Below are positions 33,308 through 41,812 of a stretch of 64,000 nt of DNA, piece after piece. The notes below the pieces were generated by a model that was not told the DNA's origin, did not search any database, and saw only the letters and a program-made list of their open reading frames with translations. The position numbers and the translations under genes are program-made. The stretch is from Paludibacteraceae bacterium (GTDB taxonomy: Bacteria; Bacteroidota; Bacteroidia; Bacteroidales; Paludibacteraceae): NCBI GenBank assembly GCA_017556705.1, contig JAFYMG010000006.1, positions 44,245-108,244 of the forward strand, written 5' to 3'. How positions within the stretch are numbered: position 1 is the stretch's first letter; the number at the start of each line of letters is the position of its first letter.

Positions 33308-34426
33308 ATGAAGATAGTAGTAGCATCGGATTCGTTCAAGGGGTCGATGACCTCGGTGGAAGTAGCACAAGCCGCTGCAGAGGGTATCCGCGAGGTATAT
33401 CCCGATGGCGAGGTGGTGGCTGTGAATGTGGCTGATGGCGGTGAGGGTACCGTAGAGGCGATAGTGGAAGCATTGGGTGGCGAGATCGTTGTGGCGAAGG
33501 TGAGTGATCCTCTTGGTCGTGAGATAACAGCCCGTTATGGTATAGCTGGCGATACAGCTATCATTGAGATGGCTGCTGCCAGTGGTTTGCCACTGCTGAA
33601 GATAGAGGAACGTAACCCATGGGTGACATCCACTCGCGGTACAGGCGAGATGATCATGGATGCTATTGCCCGTGGATGTCGTCGGTTCTTGGTGGGCATC
33701 GGTGGCAGTGCTACCAATGATGCAGGTACTGGTATGTTGCAGGCGATGGGCTTTCGTTTTTACGACACCCATGGGCAGTTGATCACCGAATGCAGTGGTG
33801 GACGTATGGCAGATATCGCTGTGATCGATGATGCGCAAGTGCCAGAGGCAGTGCGTATGTCCACCTACACGGTGGCATGCGATGTGGATACGCCATTCTG
33901 CGGTCCAGATGGCGCCGCTCCTGTGTTTGCTTCGCAGAAAGGTGCTGATGCAGAGATGGTGGCCAGACTTGATAATGGTATGGCTTCGCTGGCGAAAGTG
34001 ATAGCGGATAAATATGGTGTGAATGTGGTGCCGGTGGCAGGTGCTGGTGCGGCCGGTGGTATGGGAGGCGCATTCTATGCGTTTCTGCATGCGATTCTCA
34101 AGCCCGGCATAGAGATGGTGCTGGATGCGATTGGCTTCGACCGCATTATCCAAGGTGCGGATCTCGTGATTACGGGTGAAGGTAAGGTGGATTTTCAGAC
34201 AGCCAAGGGTAAGACGGCTGCAGGCGTGTTGTCGCGTGCAAAACAACAACACATCCCCGTAATAGCCATCGGAGGATGTGTTGAGATATGCGATAGTGTA
34301 CTGCAAATGGGCTTTGCCGGCATCTATCCGATATTGGAAGAACCAGTGCCTCTAGAGGTGGCGATGCAGCGTGATTTTGCGATGAGCAATGTGACGAAGA
34401 CCATTGTCCGTGTGCTGAAGCAATAG
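33308..34426 (+). CDS. glxK: Glycerate kinase
   Basis: A 372-residue kinase of the GarK/GlxK family: MKIVVASDSFKGSMTSVEVA, NVADGGEGTVEAI, IEMAAASGLPLL, GIGGSATNDAGTG and GAGAAGGMGGAF, with LVITGEGKVDFQT and PVIAIGGCV near the end. It phosphorylates D-glycerate (usually at C2 in this family). With the GntP permease it forms a glycerate uptake-and-use pair feeding lower glycolysis. A 340-residue open frame on the opposite strand is its shadow. It converges on apbE with 5 bp between. Confidence 0.93.
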   Translation: MKIVVASDSFKGSMTSVEVAQAAAEGIREVYPDGEVVAVNVADGGEGTVEAIVEALGGEIVVAKVSDPLGREITARYGIAGDTAIIEMAAASGLPLLKIEERNPWVTSTRGTGEMIMDAIARGCRRFLVGIGGSATNDAGTGMLQAMGFRFYDTHGQLITECSGGRMADIAVIDDAQVPEAVRMSTYTVACDVDTPFCGPDGAAPVFASQKGADAEMVARLDNGMASLAKVIADKYGVNVVPVAGAGAAGGMGGAFYAFLHAILKPGIEMVLDAIGFDRIIQGADLVITGEGKVDFQTAKGKTAAGVLSRAKQQHIPVIAIGGCVEICDSVLQMGFAGIYPILEEPVPLEVAMQRDFAMSNVTKTIVRVLKQ

Positions 34427-34431
34427 CCGCT

Positions 34432-35421
34432 TTATTGCCAACGCGATGAGGTGATTACTTGCAGCGTATCAGCGTCTGCTACAATCAGATAACATGCTGC
34501 ATCGGGAGTGCGTTCAATCATGTCGAGCGCTTCTTTTTTACCCAATACCATACATGCTGTCGCCAGTGCGTCAGCACGCATACAGGAGGATGCTGTGACC
34601 GTGGCGCTCAGCAGCGAGTGTTGCACAGGGGAGCCAGTGCGAGGATCAATGGTGTGGCTGCGGCGTTCGCTGTTGACAAAATAGTATTGCAGATAATTGC
34701 CTGAAGTCGCCATGCAGAGTTGGCAACTCTCAATCACCTCTTGCAGTTCTTGCTCTGCACCCATGGCATCGATCGTGGGGCGTGTGATACCCACGCGCCA
34801 AGCGTTTCCCTGTTGGTTGATACCCTGCAATACCACTTCGCCGCCAATATCCACGAGGAGGTTCTCGCAGCCATTCTCGCGCAGCAGATTAGCTACCACG
34901 TCGCAGGCATAGCCTTTGGCTATGGCACTGGCATCGAGGGTGATGCGCTCGTCAGTTTTCACCAGATGGTGGTCAATGAGGCGTATCTTGTTGTATCCAA
35001 CAAAGGCCATGATACTATCGACGTTAGGCGATGCGGTGTGTTGGCTATTATTACCAAATCCCCACGCATTGACCAGCGGGCGAACCGTGATATCAAACGC
35101 ACCATTGGATAGCAGGCTGATAGCATGTGCCTCGGCATACATCGCCTCAAAAAGCGGGTCGGTGGTGATGCTATCATTGCGGTTGATATGCGTAATCACC
35201 GAGTTGGGATTAAACATGCTCAATGAATGGTCGAAATCCTGCAAACGCTGTTGGATGGCATCGTGCAAATCTTCTGTGGCTTGGTAGCGGATGTTGTAGT
35301 ACGTGCCGAAGATATTCCCTTGATTATGATAGTATTGCGCCTTCGGACTGTCAGGCAGCAATAGCAGCAAGAGTGCTGCTATTACCATGAATATAAGTGC
35401 AATCCACTTTTTATTTTTCAT
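34432..35421 (-). CDS. apbE: FAD:protein FMN transferase (ApbE family)
   Basis: A 329-residue protein with an N-terminal hydrophobic anchor (IALIFMVIAALLLLLL). The ApbE domain has FGTYYNIRYQ, LDASAIAKGYACD, ENLLVDIGGEVVLQG, ATSGNYLQYYF and HTIDPRTGSPV (Thr-x-Asp-Pro metal site), with ALATACMVLG. It attaches FMN covalently to Thr or Ser in NqrB/NqrC, RnfG or similar proteins; no such target is in this window. Confidence 0.92.
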   Translation of the reverse strand: MKNKKWIALIFMVIAALLLLLLPDSPKAQYYHNQGNIFGTYYNIRYQATEDLHDAIQQRLQDFDHSLSMFNPNSVITHINRNDSITTDPLFEAMYAEAHAISLLSNGAFDITVRPLVNAWGFGNNSQHTASPNVDSIMAFVGYNKIRLIDHHLVKTDERITLDASAIAKGYACDVVANLLRENGCENLLVDIGGEVVLQGINQQGNAWRVGITRPTIDAMGAEQELQEVIESCQLCMATSGNYLQYYFVNSERRSHTIDPRTGSPVQHSLLSATVTASSCMRADALATACMVLGKKEALDMIERTPDAACYLIVADADTLQVITSSRWQ

Positions 35422-35432
35422 CTTTAAACTCT

Positions 35433-35463
35433 AAACTATAGCGGCTTTGCCGCATCCTCTAAA
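35433..35463 (+). repeat. Single hairpin module before apbE
   Basis: CTATAGCGGCTTTGCCGCATCCTCTAAAC: stem GCGGCTTTGCCGC with a CATCC variant of the usual CGTCC linker and CTCTAAAC on both sides. Confidence 0.75.
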
Positions 35464-35469
35464 CTACTA

Positions 35470-36330
35470 TTACCATTCGCTACTGAAGTAGAGGCAGCCG
35501 CCTACTCCCCAATTGAAGCGTTGGTCAAATTTATTCTCAAGAGCAGTAGTTAGATTGGTCTTGTCTAATCCATAGCAGTTGAGCATACATTCTCCCCAGA
35601 CACCCAGTTCGATACCTTTCAGCTCGAAGTAGCGTTCTGCACGTAAATGGAGGTTGTTGATGGCTACTGTCTTGGCGTTTTTCCATACCTCATCATAGTT
35701 GGAGTACATGCCTCGCCAAGGGGTGAAACCCACGTTGGTGGTAAGATCTACGCCTAATGGTAGGTTGAAGGTGTATCCTACTTGGATATAGGTGGACCAT
35801 GCGCGTTGCCATTCTCCCGCTTCATTGAGGTAGCAGTCGGCGCCATAGATGGTGGTGTACCAATCGATAGCCAATGGTACGCTCTCAACCAAATCGCCTA
35901 GATGGAAGCCCGCGTGTGCCTCCATGGTGCTGCTGGATTCAATCTCTTGGGCTTTGAAGCCGCCTTTAGGGAAATAGGACTCGCCTCCGAAATAATAGAG
36001 GTGGGTCAGATCCAATTGCAGACCGTAGTTGTCATAACCGATGGTGATATCCAATTCTGGATTGAGGTTTTCGAATGTCCAGTTGTCCGCACCGATATTG
36101 CCCCATCCAGAAACATATAGTCCCTTCCAATCAAGGGTGATCGATGGTTGGATGGCCAAGCCGCCAAGGTTTTGGCCACGCCATAGGTATGAACTTACTA
36201 CGTCAGCTCCTACTTCGACACTAAGACCAATCTCACGGCTTGGTGTGTCGACGTTTTTAGCATATGCTTTGTACACAAAAGCACTGGCGCATACCAACGC
36301 CAGTGCTAAAAGAATTAGCTTTTTTGTCAT
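35470..36330 (-). CDS. Outer membrane beta-barrel protein (TorF-like)
   Basis: A 286-residue protein with a signal peptide (MTKKLILLALALVCASAFV) and alternating beta-strands: LSVEVGADVVSSYLWRGQNLGG, PSITLDWKGLYVSGWGN and WSTYIQVGYTFNLPLGVDLT. It ends in an aromatic tail (CLYFSSEW). The YLWRGQ segment and strand pattern resemble the TorF family of putative porins. Function is not known. It is preceded by a small gene 25 bp upstream. Confidence 0.75.
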   Translation of the reverse strand: MTKKLILLALALVCASAFVYKAYAKNVDTPSREIGLSVEVGADVVSSYLWRGQNLGGLAIQPSITLDWKGLYVSGWGNIGADNWTFENLNPELDITIGYDNYGLQLDLTHLYYFGGESYFPKGGFKAQEIESSSTMEAHAGFHLGDLVESVPLAIDWYTTIYGADCYLNEAGEWQRAWSTYIQVGYTFNLPLGVDLTTNVGFTPWRGMYSNYDEVWKNAKTVAINNLHLRAERYFELKGIELGVWGECMLNCYGLDKTNLTTALENKFDQRFNWGVGGCLYFSSEW

Positions 36331-36354
36331 GATTTGTATAACGAAAATGCCGGA

Positions 36355-36597
36355 TTAAAGCGCATTCTTGCTAGCCCACGCTACGCGAAGAGCAACCTCA
36401 AGAATCTTAGTATCCTCTAATACTACAATACCGCCGTCAGGACCTGGCTCAATATGATAACCGGTAGTCGCAGTGCCATTGAAATAAGCGCGAACATCAT
36501 CAGCTGCAATTCCTAACTCTTCAGCAATTACAGCTGAACTACCTTTTGGAAGGCTATCCTTCACTTCTCTTACTTTGTTAAATGTTGTGCGAATCAT
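36355..36597 (-). CDS. Small HTH-like protein
   Basis: An 80-residue protein. KEVKDSLPKGSS-like start (VREVKDSLPKGS), then AVIAEELGIAADDVRAYFNG fits a helix-turn-helix, followed by GYHIEPGPDGGIVVLEDTKILEVAL. I believe similar short proteins are common in Bacteroidota, but no function is established. Own promoter with TATCTTTG at 36673-36680. Confidence 0.7.
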   Translation of the reverse strand: MIRTTFNKVREVKDSLPKGSSAVIAEELGIAADDVRAYFNGTATTGYHIEPGPDGGIVVLEDTKILEVALRVAWASKNAL

Positions 36598-36672
36598 AGT
36601 AACTAATTAATTTATAGTTAATAATAATATTTTATTGTTGATTTCTATGCGATAGTGTATCACTTTCGACTG

Positions 36673-36680
36673 CAAAGATA
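36673..36680 (-). promoter_or_regulatory. Promoter of the small HTH-like gene
   Basis: The minus-strand box TATCTTTG lies just downstream of the nadD stop and 75 bp before the gene start. Confidence 0.55.
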
Positions 36681-36691
36681 CAAAATAATTT

Positions 36692-37240
36692 TTAATCTTG
36701 CAAATTTTTTCGCAATTCTGTGGAAGAAATATCAAAAAAAGGTGCATCCGTCAGCAGTTTTATATTTTTGGCTTCGCGCAAAATATGTGCGCGCTGCTGG
36801 TTTGTTTCGCTTGTGGGATGATTGTTGTGTCGTGGATAAACGAACACCCGGAAATTATCCAAGATATATTGATATTCCCTCCATTTGTGAAATATATCCA
36901 AATTATCTTCCCCGATAATGAGTGTGAATTCGTGCTCTGGATACTGCTGTGTCAAAGCACGCAGAGTGTTGGCAGTATAGTTAGGGCGAGGGAGGTGGAA
37001 TTCAAAATCCGAGACGATTATCTTGCTTTTTACCTCATCGCCTAATAGCCTTATAGCCTCTTTCGCTTGCTCCAACCGCTCTTGTTCATCAGCGAGAATG
37101 CTTTTGTCTTTCAGCGGGTTATTGGGCGATACTAGTAGCCATAGTTCGTCTAGATCGGTGTTGCTGATCACCCATTTGGCTAATCCGATATGTCCGAAGT
37201 GTATCGGATTAAACGATCCCCCGTAGATACCGATTTTCAT
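36692..37240 (-). CDS. nadD: Nicotinate-nucleotide adenylyltransferase
   Basis: It converts nicotinate mononucleotide plus ATP to deamido-NAD. The 182-residue protein starts MKIGIYGGSFNPIHFGHIGLA with the HxGH nucleotidyltransferase motif. It continues with WLLVSPNNPLK, FTLIIGEDNL and ends with ISSTELRKNL (ISxTxIR motif). Its start overlaps the gmk stop by four bases (ATGA). Together with pnuC (8613-9257) it marks NAD supply, though the genes are far apart. Confidence 0.95.
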   Translation of the reverse strand: MKIGIYGGSFNPIHFGHIGLAKWVISNTDLDELWLLVSPNNPLKDKSILADEQERLEQAKEAIRLLGDEVKSKIIVSDFEFHLPRPNYTANTLRALTQQYPEHEFTLIIGEDNLDIFHKWREYQYILDNFRVFVYPRHNNHPTSETNQQRAHILREAKNIKLLTDAPFFDISSTELRKNLQD

Positions 37241-37782
37241 TGAACGAGTTTGTCAAGTTCTTTCTTTGCTTTTGCTAAATCATCGTTTACAACCACATGA
37301 TCAAAATATGGTGCATCTGCCATCTCGATTTCAGCTTTGGCGAGGCGTTTTTCTATCATGTCAGCTGAGGTATCTCCGCGTCCTTCCAATCGACGGCGCA
37401 ACTCCTCCACTGATGGTGGTGCTACAAAGATAGCCAACGCTTCACCGCCAAAGATACGCTTTAGATTGAGACCTCCCTTGACGTCAATATCAAAGACGAT
37501 GGTGCGACCTGCCGACCGAATACGCTCGATTTCTGACTTGAGAGTACCATAGTAGAGGCCTTCGTATACTTGTTCGTATTCGATAAAGTCTTGGTTAGCA
37601 ATATGTTGCTCAAATTCTTCGCGCGAGATGAAGTAGTATTCCTTGCCATGCTGCTCCTGACCACGTGGAGCACGTGTGGTGGCAGAGATAGATAATTCAT
37701 ACTTGCCAGGATAGGTTTCTAGCAAGTGTCTTACCATAGTTGATTTGCCCGAACCGCTAGGGGCGCAAAGAATGATGATCAT
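37237..37782 (-). CDS. gmk: Guanylate kinase
   Basis: It phosphorylates GMP to GDP. 181 residues with P-loop APSGSGKST, the GMP-binding region LSISATTRAPRGQE and HGKEYYFISREEF. IVFDIDVKGGLNLKR and RLEGRGDTSADMIEKRL (lid) follow. It overlaps yicC and nadD by four bases each, forming a tight operon yicC-gmk-nadD as in other Bacteroidota. Confidence 0.96.
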   Translation of the reverse strand: MIIILCAPSGSGKSTMVRHLLETYPGKYELSISATTRAPRGQEQHGKEYYFISREEFEQHIANQDFIEYEQVYEGLYYGTLKSEIERIRSAGRTIVFDIDVKGGLNLKRIFGGEALAIFVAPPSVEELRRRLEGRGDTSADMIEKRLAKAEIEMADAPYFDHVVVNDDLAKAKKELDKLVQ

Positions 37783-38675
37783 AATACGTTCAATACTTGT
37801 TCTTTGATTTGTTCAAGGATATCTTTCATTTTGACCACGATAATCTGCATCTCGCTTTGGTTGCTCTTGCTGCCAAGGGTGTTGATCTCACGTCCCATCT
37901 CTTGTGCAATAAAACCGAGTTTTTTACCTACTCCAGCAGTCTCTCCCATAGTCTCGCGGAAATACTTCAGATGATTGGTGAGGCGCACTTTCTCTTCGTT
38001 GATATCTAGTTTCTCAATGTAATAAATCATCTCTTGCTCCAGACGATTGCGGTCGATGGCTTGTTGGGTAGCAGCACTCAGTTGTTCAAGATTTGCCTCG
38101 ATGCGTGCTTTGATTTTCTCTACACGACTTTGCTCATATGGTTCTACTTCAGCCAATAGCCCCGCAATAGCATCCAATTTATCGCAGAACATGGTGTAGA
38201 GCGAAGCGCCCTCTTGCTCGCGGAAAGCGTTGAATTGTTGGATTGCATCCTCAATAGTTTGTAGCACTACTGCCCATTCCTCGTCGCTAATATCGCTGCA
38301 GTCTTGCACTTTTGTCACTTCTGGCATACGCATGATGGTGGCAAGCAGGTCATCTGCTTGTAAGCCAAGCTCTGCTTGCAGACTGCTCAACTCCTTATAA
38401 TAATACACGAAAGCATCGCGGTTAATCGGTGTGTAGGTCGCCTCGTTCTCGCCTTGTGCAGCGTCTTGGTAATAAATACTCAAATCAATTTTTCCTCGCT
38501 CAAGGCGTTGGGCGATGAGTGTGCGGATCTCCAACTCCTTGCTGCGGAGTTGTGGAGCAATGCGTACACTGAGATCCAGCGACTTGGAGTTTAAACTACG
38601 AACTTCTACTACCAGTTTTTTGTTATTGGCTACTTGGTTTTCTGCTTTCCCGTAGCCCGTCATTGAATATATCAT
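37779..38675 (-). CDS. YicC/YloC-family endoribonuclease
   Basis: About 298 residues. MIYSMTGYGKAE is the family start, followed by VEVRSLNSKSLDLSVRIAP, GKIDLSIYY, a long helical middle and the conserved C-terminal DUF1732 region LRRIEEL-like (NHLKYFRETMGETAGVGKKLGFIAQEMGREINTLGSKSN). YicC proteins are RNA endonucleases involved in sRNA turnover in E. coli. I use the ATG at 38675; the frame also has a TTG three codons earlier. Confidence 0.92.
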   Translation of the reverse strand: MIYSMTGYGKAENQVANNKKLVVEVRSLNSKSLDLSVRIAPQLRSKELEIRTLIAQRLERGKIDLSIYYQDAAQGENEATYTPINRDAFVYYYKELSSLQAELGLQADDLLATIMRMPEVTKVQDCSDISDEEWAVVLQTIEDAIQQFNAFREQEGASLYTMFCDKLDAIAGLLAEVEPYEQSRVEKIKARIEANLEQLSAATQQAIDRNRLEQEMIYYIEKLDINEEKVRLTNHLKYFRETMGETAGVGKKLGFIAQEMGREINTLGSKSNQSEMQIIVVKMKDILEQIKEQVLNVL

Positions 38676-38691
38676 ATTGTGCAAAAATTTA

Positions 38692-39102
38692 CTATTTGAG
38701 TTGGATGGTTGTCTCTATTTCACATTCACCGCGGTAGAAACCACGTCCTTCTTTTTCTTTTTTATAAGACGTTTGGTGTTGTACCGAGTCGGTTGCATTG
38801 GGTGTGGAAACAACAATATTGACAGAGTCAGTAGGGAAATCGGATGCTGTTACGTAGAACATACCCTTTTTGTCTGTTTGCACTGTTTCTCCCATTGCAG
38901 CATTGCGATAGCCCTTCACGGTGATAGAAGCCCCCTCAATAGGCTTGTTTTGCTCATTGATGACTTTACCGCTGATATCATAAGTTGCATATGGTACGCC
39001 ATACAGGGTAACGATCTCTTGTTGTACCGCTTTTTGAGGTGCCTTACATCCTCCGAGTAGTGCAATCAAACTACCTAATATCCAATTGAGCTTGTTTCTC
39101 AT
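38692..39102 (-). CDS. Small lipoprotein with carboxypeptidase-regulatory-like domain
   Basis: A 136-residue lipoprotein with lipobox ALLGGC (Cys19). VTLYGVPYATYDISGKVINEQNKPIEGASI is a peptidase-regulatory-like beta-sandwich, seen in two overlapping parts, then VKGYRNAAMGETVQTDKKG. The YGVPYATY start resembles lipoproteins that pair with a radical SAM protein in Bacteroidales. No radical SAM gene is in this window, so that link is only a resemblance. It sits between mnmE and yicC, with short gaps, in the same direction. Confidence 0.72.
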   Translation of the reverse strand: MRNKLNWILGSLIALLGGCKAPQKAVQQEIVTLYGVPYATYDISGKVINEQNKPIEGASITVKGYRNAAMGETVQTDKKGMFYVTASDFPTDSVNIVVSTPNATDSVQHQTSYKKEKEGRGFYRGECEIETTIQLK

Positions 39103-39113
39103 ATACTCCTGAT

Positions 39114-40445
39114 TTATTTGCCGATACAGAATTTACCGAAGATATTATTTAATACCTCTTGCGAGGTTATTTGTCCTGTGATTTCGCCTAATGCGGATAA
39201 GCAATCTTGCAGGTCCATGCTCAAAAATTCGCCACTGAGTTGCAGCTCCAAACCATCCTTAACGCGTTGGATAGCAGATTGTGCTCGCACGAGTGCTTCG
39301 TAATGGCGTGTGTTGCTGATCGTTACTGCATTGCGTATGTTGCATTGTTCTTCTGCATACGTGATCAATAACTGTCTCAGATTATCAACCTTACCGCCTT
39401 TTGCCGAAATGCCGATGCAGTTCTCCTCTGCAACAAATGTTGGCATTAAGTCCACCTTATTGTATACATGTATGATGTGTTTGTCTTCTATGCTATCTAG
39501 TTGAGACAAGGTGTTAATAGGCTGTGTAGCATCTTGCAGGTGGATGATCACTGCTGCTTTTTGTGCCGCCTGACGACTGCGCTCAATACCCATATTCTCG
39601 ATAGTGTCGTCGGTTTGACGCATACCTGCCGTATCGATAAATCGGAAGAGCATTCCGCCTAATACGAGCGTGTCTTCCACGGTGTCGCGCGTTGTTCCTT
39701 GAATATCACTGACGATCGCACGTTCCTCACCCAACAATGCGTTGAGCAAGGTGGATTTGCCCACATTAGGTGCGCCGATAATGGCCACAGGAATACCCTG
39801 TTTGATAGCGTTGCCCGTTTTGAATGAGCCTACGAGTTGGCTGATGGTTGTGTCAATCTCTTGCGCAAGGTCAAATAGTTGTTGACGATCAGCAAACTCA
39901 AGTTCCTCATGATCGGCGAAGTCCAATTCCAATTCGATGAGCGAAGTGAAGGTCAATAGCCGCTCTCTTAAGGCCGCTAACTCGGTAGATATTTCTCCTC
40001 GTAATTGACTGAGAGCGAGATCCTTCTCGGCTTTTGTTTGTGCGGCTATTAGGTCTGCGACTGCCTCTGCTTCGGTTAGGTCCATTTTTCCGTTGAGGAA
40101 AGCGCGTTGGGTGAATTCGCCTGCTTTTGCCATCTGGCAACCCGCATCTACGAGCCATTGTAGCAGTGTCTGTTGGATATACATACTTCCGTGGCATGCA
40201 ATCTCTACAACATCCTCCCCTGTGAACGAATGAGGTGCGCGGAATACACTCACAAGCACTTGATCCAAGATCTCCGCTCTCTGGCGAATCTCTCCATAGT
40301 GCACTGTGTATGCTTTCGCTTCTGTCAGTGATTTTCGCGCATGAAATAATCCGTCCACCATGGCGATGGCATTGGTTCCGCTTACACGAACAACGGCTAT
40401 TCCGCCGCTTCCGTAAGGGGTTGATATGGCGCAAATTGTGTTCAT
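39114..40445 (-). CDS. mnmE: tRNA modification GTPase MnmE
   Basis: With MnmG it modifies U34 of tRNAs (cmnm5U). 443 residues: the N-terminal folate-binding domain (TICAISTPYGSGGIAVVRVSG), then a helical domain. The G domain inserts GAPNVGKSTLLNALLGEERAIVSD in two motifs (G1 and G2), with FIDTAGMRQTDD (G3) and YNKVDL (G4). The C-terminus is CIGK, the catalytic CxGK motif. It overlaps prmA by four bases. The partner mnmG is not in the window. Confidence 0.96.
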   Translation of the reverse strand: MNTICAISTPYGSGGIAVVRVSGTNAIAMVDGLFHARKSLTEAKAYTVHYGEIRQRAEILDQVLVSVFRAPHSFTGEDVVEIACHGSMYIQQTLLQWLVDAGCQMAKAGEFTQRAFLNGKMDLTEAEAVADLIAAQTKAEKDLALSQLRGEISTELAALRERLLTFTSLIELELDFADHEELEFADRQQLFDLAQEIDTTISQLVGSFKTGNAIKQGIPVAIIGAPNVGKSTLLNALLGEERAIVSDIQGTTRDTVEDTLVLGGMLFRFIDTAGMRQTDDTIENMGIERSRQAAQKAAVIIHLQDATQPINTLSQLDSIEDKHIIHVYNKVDLMPTFVAEENCIGISAKGGKVDNLRQLLITYAEEQCNIRNAVTISNTRHYEALVRAQSAIQRVKDGLELQLSGEFLSMDLQDCLSALGEITGQITSQEVLNNIFGKFCIGK

Positions 40446-41218
40446 TTTTTCAGTCTAGTCCATTGCCACTCTTTGGCATTGCGTGTTTCAGTGATATGCA
40501 AACCAACACTCTCCGCTATATGGGATATATATGGGATATCTTCAGCATAGAATCCGCTCAACCATACTTCGCCGTTTGACGTCAGTATCTGTGCATATGC
40601 AGGCATTTGCTCGATCAATATGTTGCGATGGATATTGGCTAGGATCAAATCATAATTGCCATCGGGTGGGGTGCTGCCTAAACGCACATCCATCTCCACA
40701 CCATTAGCCGCTGCATTCTCAAGGCTATTGGCAACACTTTTGTCATCGATATCCACTGCTACTACGTTTGTCGCACCACATTTCTTGGCCATGATTCCCA
40801 GCACGCCCGTACCGCAACCCATGTCCAATATGCTACGATCTTGTTGAAACCAGCCATTTTCTTGTGCCTCAATCAGTGCCTCAATCATCATGCTGGTTGT
40901 CTCGTGATGTCCAGCTCCGAAGGCGCAATGTGGGGTGATGCGTACACCTAATGGCAATTCCACGATCTCATGTTCAGCCTCCCATGTCGCATTCCAATTG
41001 ATATCCTCGCATTGCTCGATATTTACCAATGCTACACCTTCCGTGTTAGCAATCAATGATTGTATCATGTCTTGGCTACCTTCTAGAATGGCGGTCTGGA
41101 TATAGGCATTGGCTCCATCAAATACCTCAAACCCCATATCGCACATGGCCTGTTCAAACAAATCTTGTTGCCATGTCTCGCTAAAAGAATATGTCAAATG
41201 TACTACGGAATATTGCAT
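40442..41218 (-). CDS. prmA: Ribosomal protein L11 methyltransferase
   Basis: A 258-residue SAM methyltransferase that trimethylates L11. Motif I is ILDMGCGTGVLGIMA, preceded by FGAGHHETTSMMIEAL typical of PrmA, and NYDLILANIHRNILI is the NPPY-like substrate motif (LANI). The N-terminus is the L11-recognition domain. It overlaps mnmE by four bases and so is translationally coupled. Confidence 0.92.
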   Translation of the reverse strand: MQYSVVHLTYSFSETWQQDLFEQAMCDMGFEVFDGANAYIQTAILEGSQDMIQSLIANTEGVALVNIEQCEDINWNATWEAEHEIVELPLGVRITPHCAFGAGHHETTSMMIEALIEAQENGWFQQDRSILDMGCGTGVLGIMAKKCGATNVVAVDIDDKSVANSLENAAANGVEMDVRLGSTPPDGNYDLILANIHRNILIEQMPAYAQILTSNGEVWLSGFYAEDIPYISHIAESVGLHITETRNAKEWQWTRLKK

Positions 41219-41228
41219 CTCTCTTATC

Positions 41229-41280
41229 TAACTTCTAACAGCATAGTGGTCTGATATCTAACAGCCGCAGGCGGTCTATA
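41229..41280. repeat. Hairpin modules with a GGTCT linker
   Basis: TTCTAACAGCATAGTGGTCTGATATCTAACAG, then CCGCAGGCGGTCTATA. Same linker set (TCTAACAG and GGTCT) as 29163-29240. It encodes the last bases before the MBL hydrolase stop. Confidence 0.7.
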
Positions 41281-41812
41281 AATATGGATTATATTGCTTT
41301 TCGTGTCCAATGGTGGTAGGGTATCCGTGTCCTGGATATACCTGCGTGTCTTCGGGTAATACCACCAATTTTTTCAACGAGCGAATCAATGTACCCATAT
41401 CGCCGCCTGGCAAATCGGTACGTCCGATAGACTCTTGGAATAGTGTATCTCCAGAGAATAAGAACTTTTCTTCTGGAAGATAGTAGCAAACGCAATCCTC
41501 TTTATGTCCTGGGGTTGCGATTACTTGAATATTAAAAAATGGAATATCTAATTGACCTTCAGCAGGGTGCACGATGGCTTTAAGGTCGTAGGTCGTTTCC
41601 ATAAACTCTACGCCGCACACATGATCAGGGTGGGCATGAGTAACAAGGAGAGCAACTACTTCGAGTTGCTCCTTCTGTATGTATTCCGCAAAACGCTCTT
41701 GCTCACGCACTTCATACATGCCTGCATCGATCACCATAGCATGCTTGGCATCATCTATCAGCACGTATGTACATTCGCGATATGGATTGAAATAAAAAGT
41801 CTTAAGCATCAT
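41276..41812 (-). CDS. MBL-fold metallo-hydrolase (glyoxalase II-like)
   Basis: About 178 residues. The metallo-beta-lactamase motif THAHPDHVCG supplies the zinc histidines and aspartate; TPGHKEDCVCYYL and LFSGDTLFQESIGRTDLPGGD follow, and PGHGYPTTIGHEK ends the protein. This matches small glyoxalase II-like hydrolases of Bacteroidota, but the substrate is unproved. The ATG at 41812 overlaps the rsmG stop as ATGA, which decides the start. Confidence 0.9.
   Translation of the reverse strand: MMLKTFYFNPYRECTYVLIDDAKHAMVIDAGMYEVREQERFAEYIQKEQLEVVALLVTHAHPDHVCGVEFMETTYDLKAIVHPAEGQLDIPFFNIQVIATPGHKEDCVCYYLPEEKFLFSGDTLFQESIGRTDLPGGDMGTLIRSLKKLVVLPEDTQVYPGHGYPTTIGHEKQYNPYL

Noticed and set aside
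33284..34306. 340-residue open frame on the minus strand
   Set aside because: It lies fully opposite the well-supported glycerate kinase gene. The product is His- and Thr-rich without any recognisable domain, a typical shadow of a GC-biased codon pattern.
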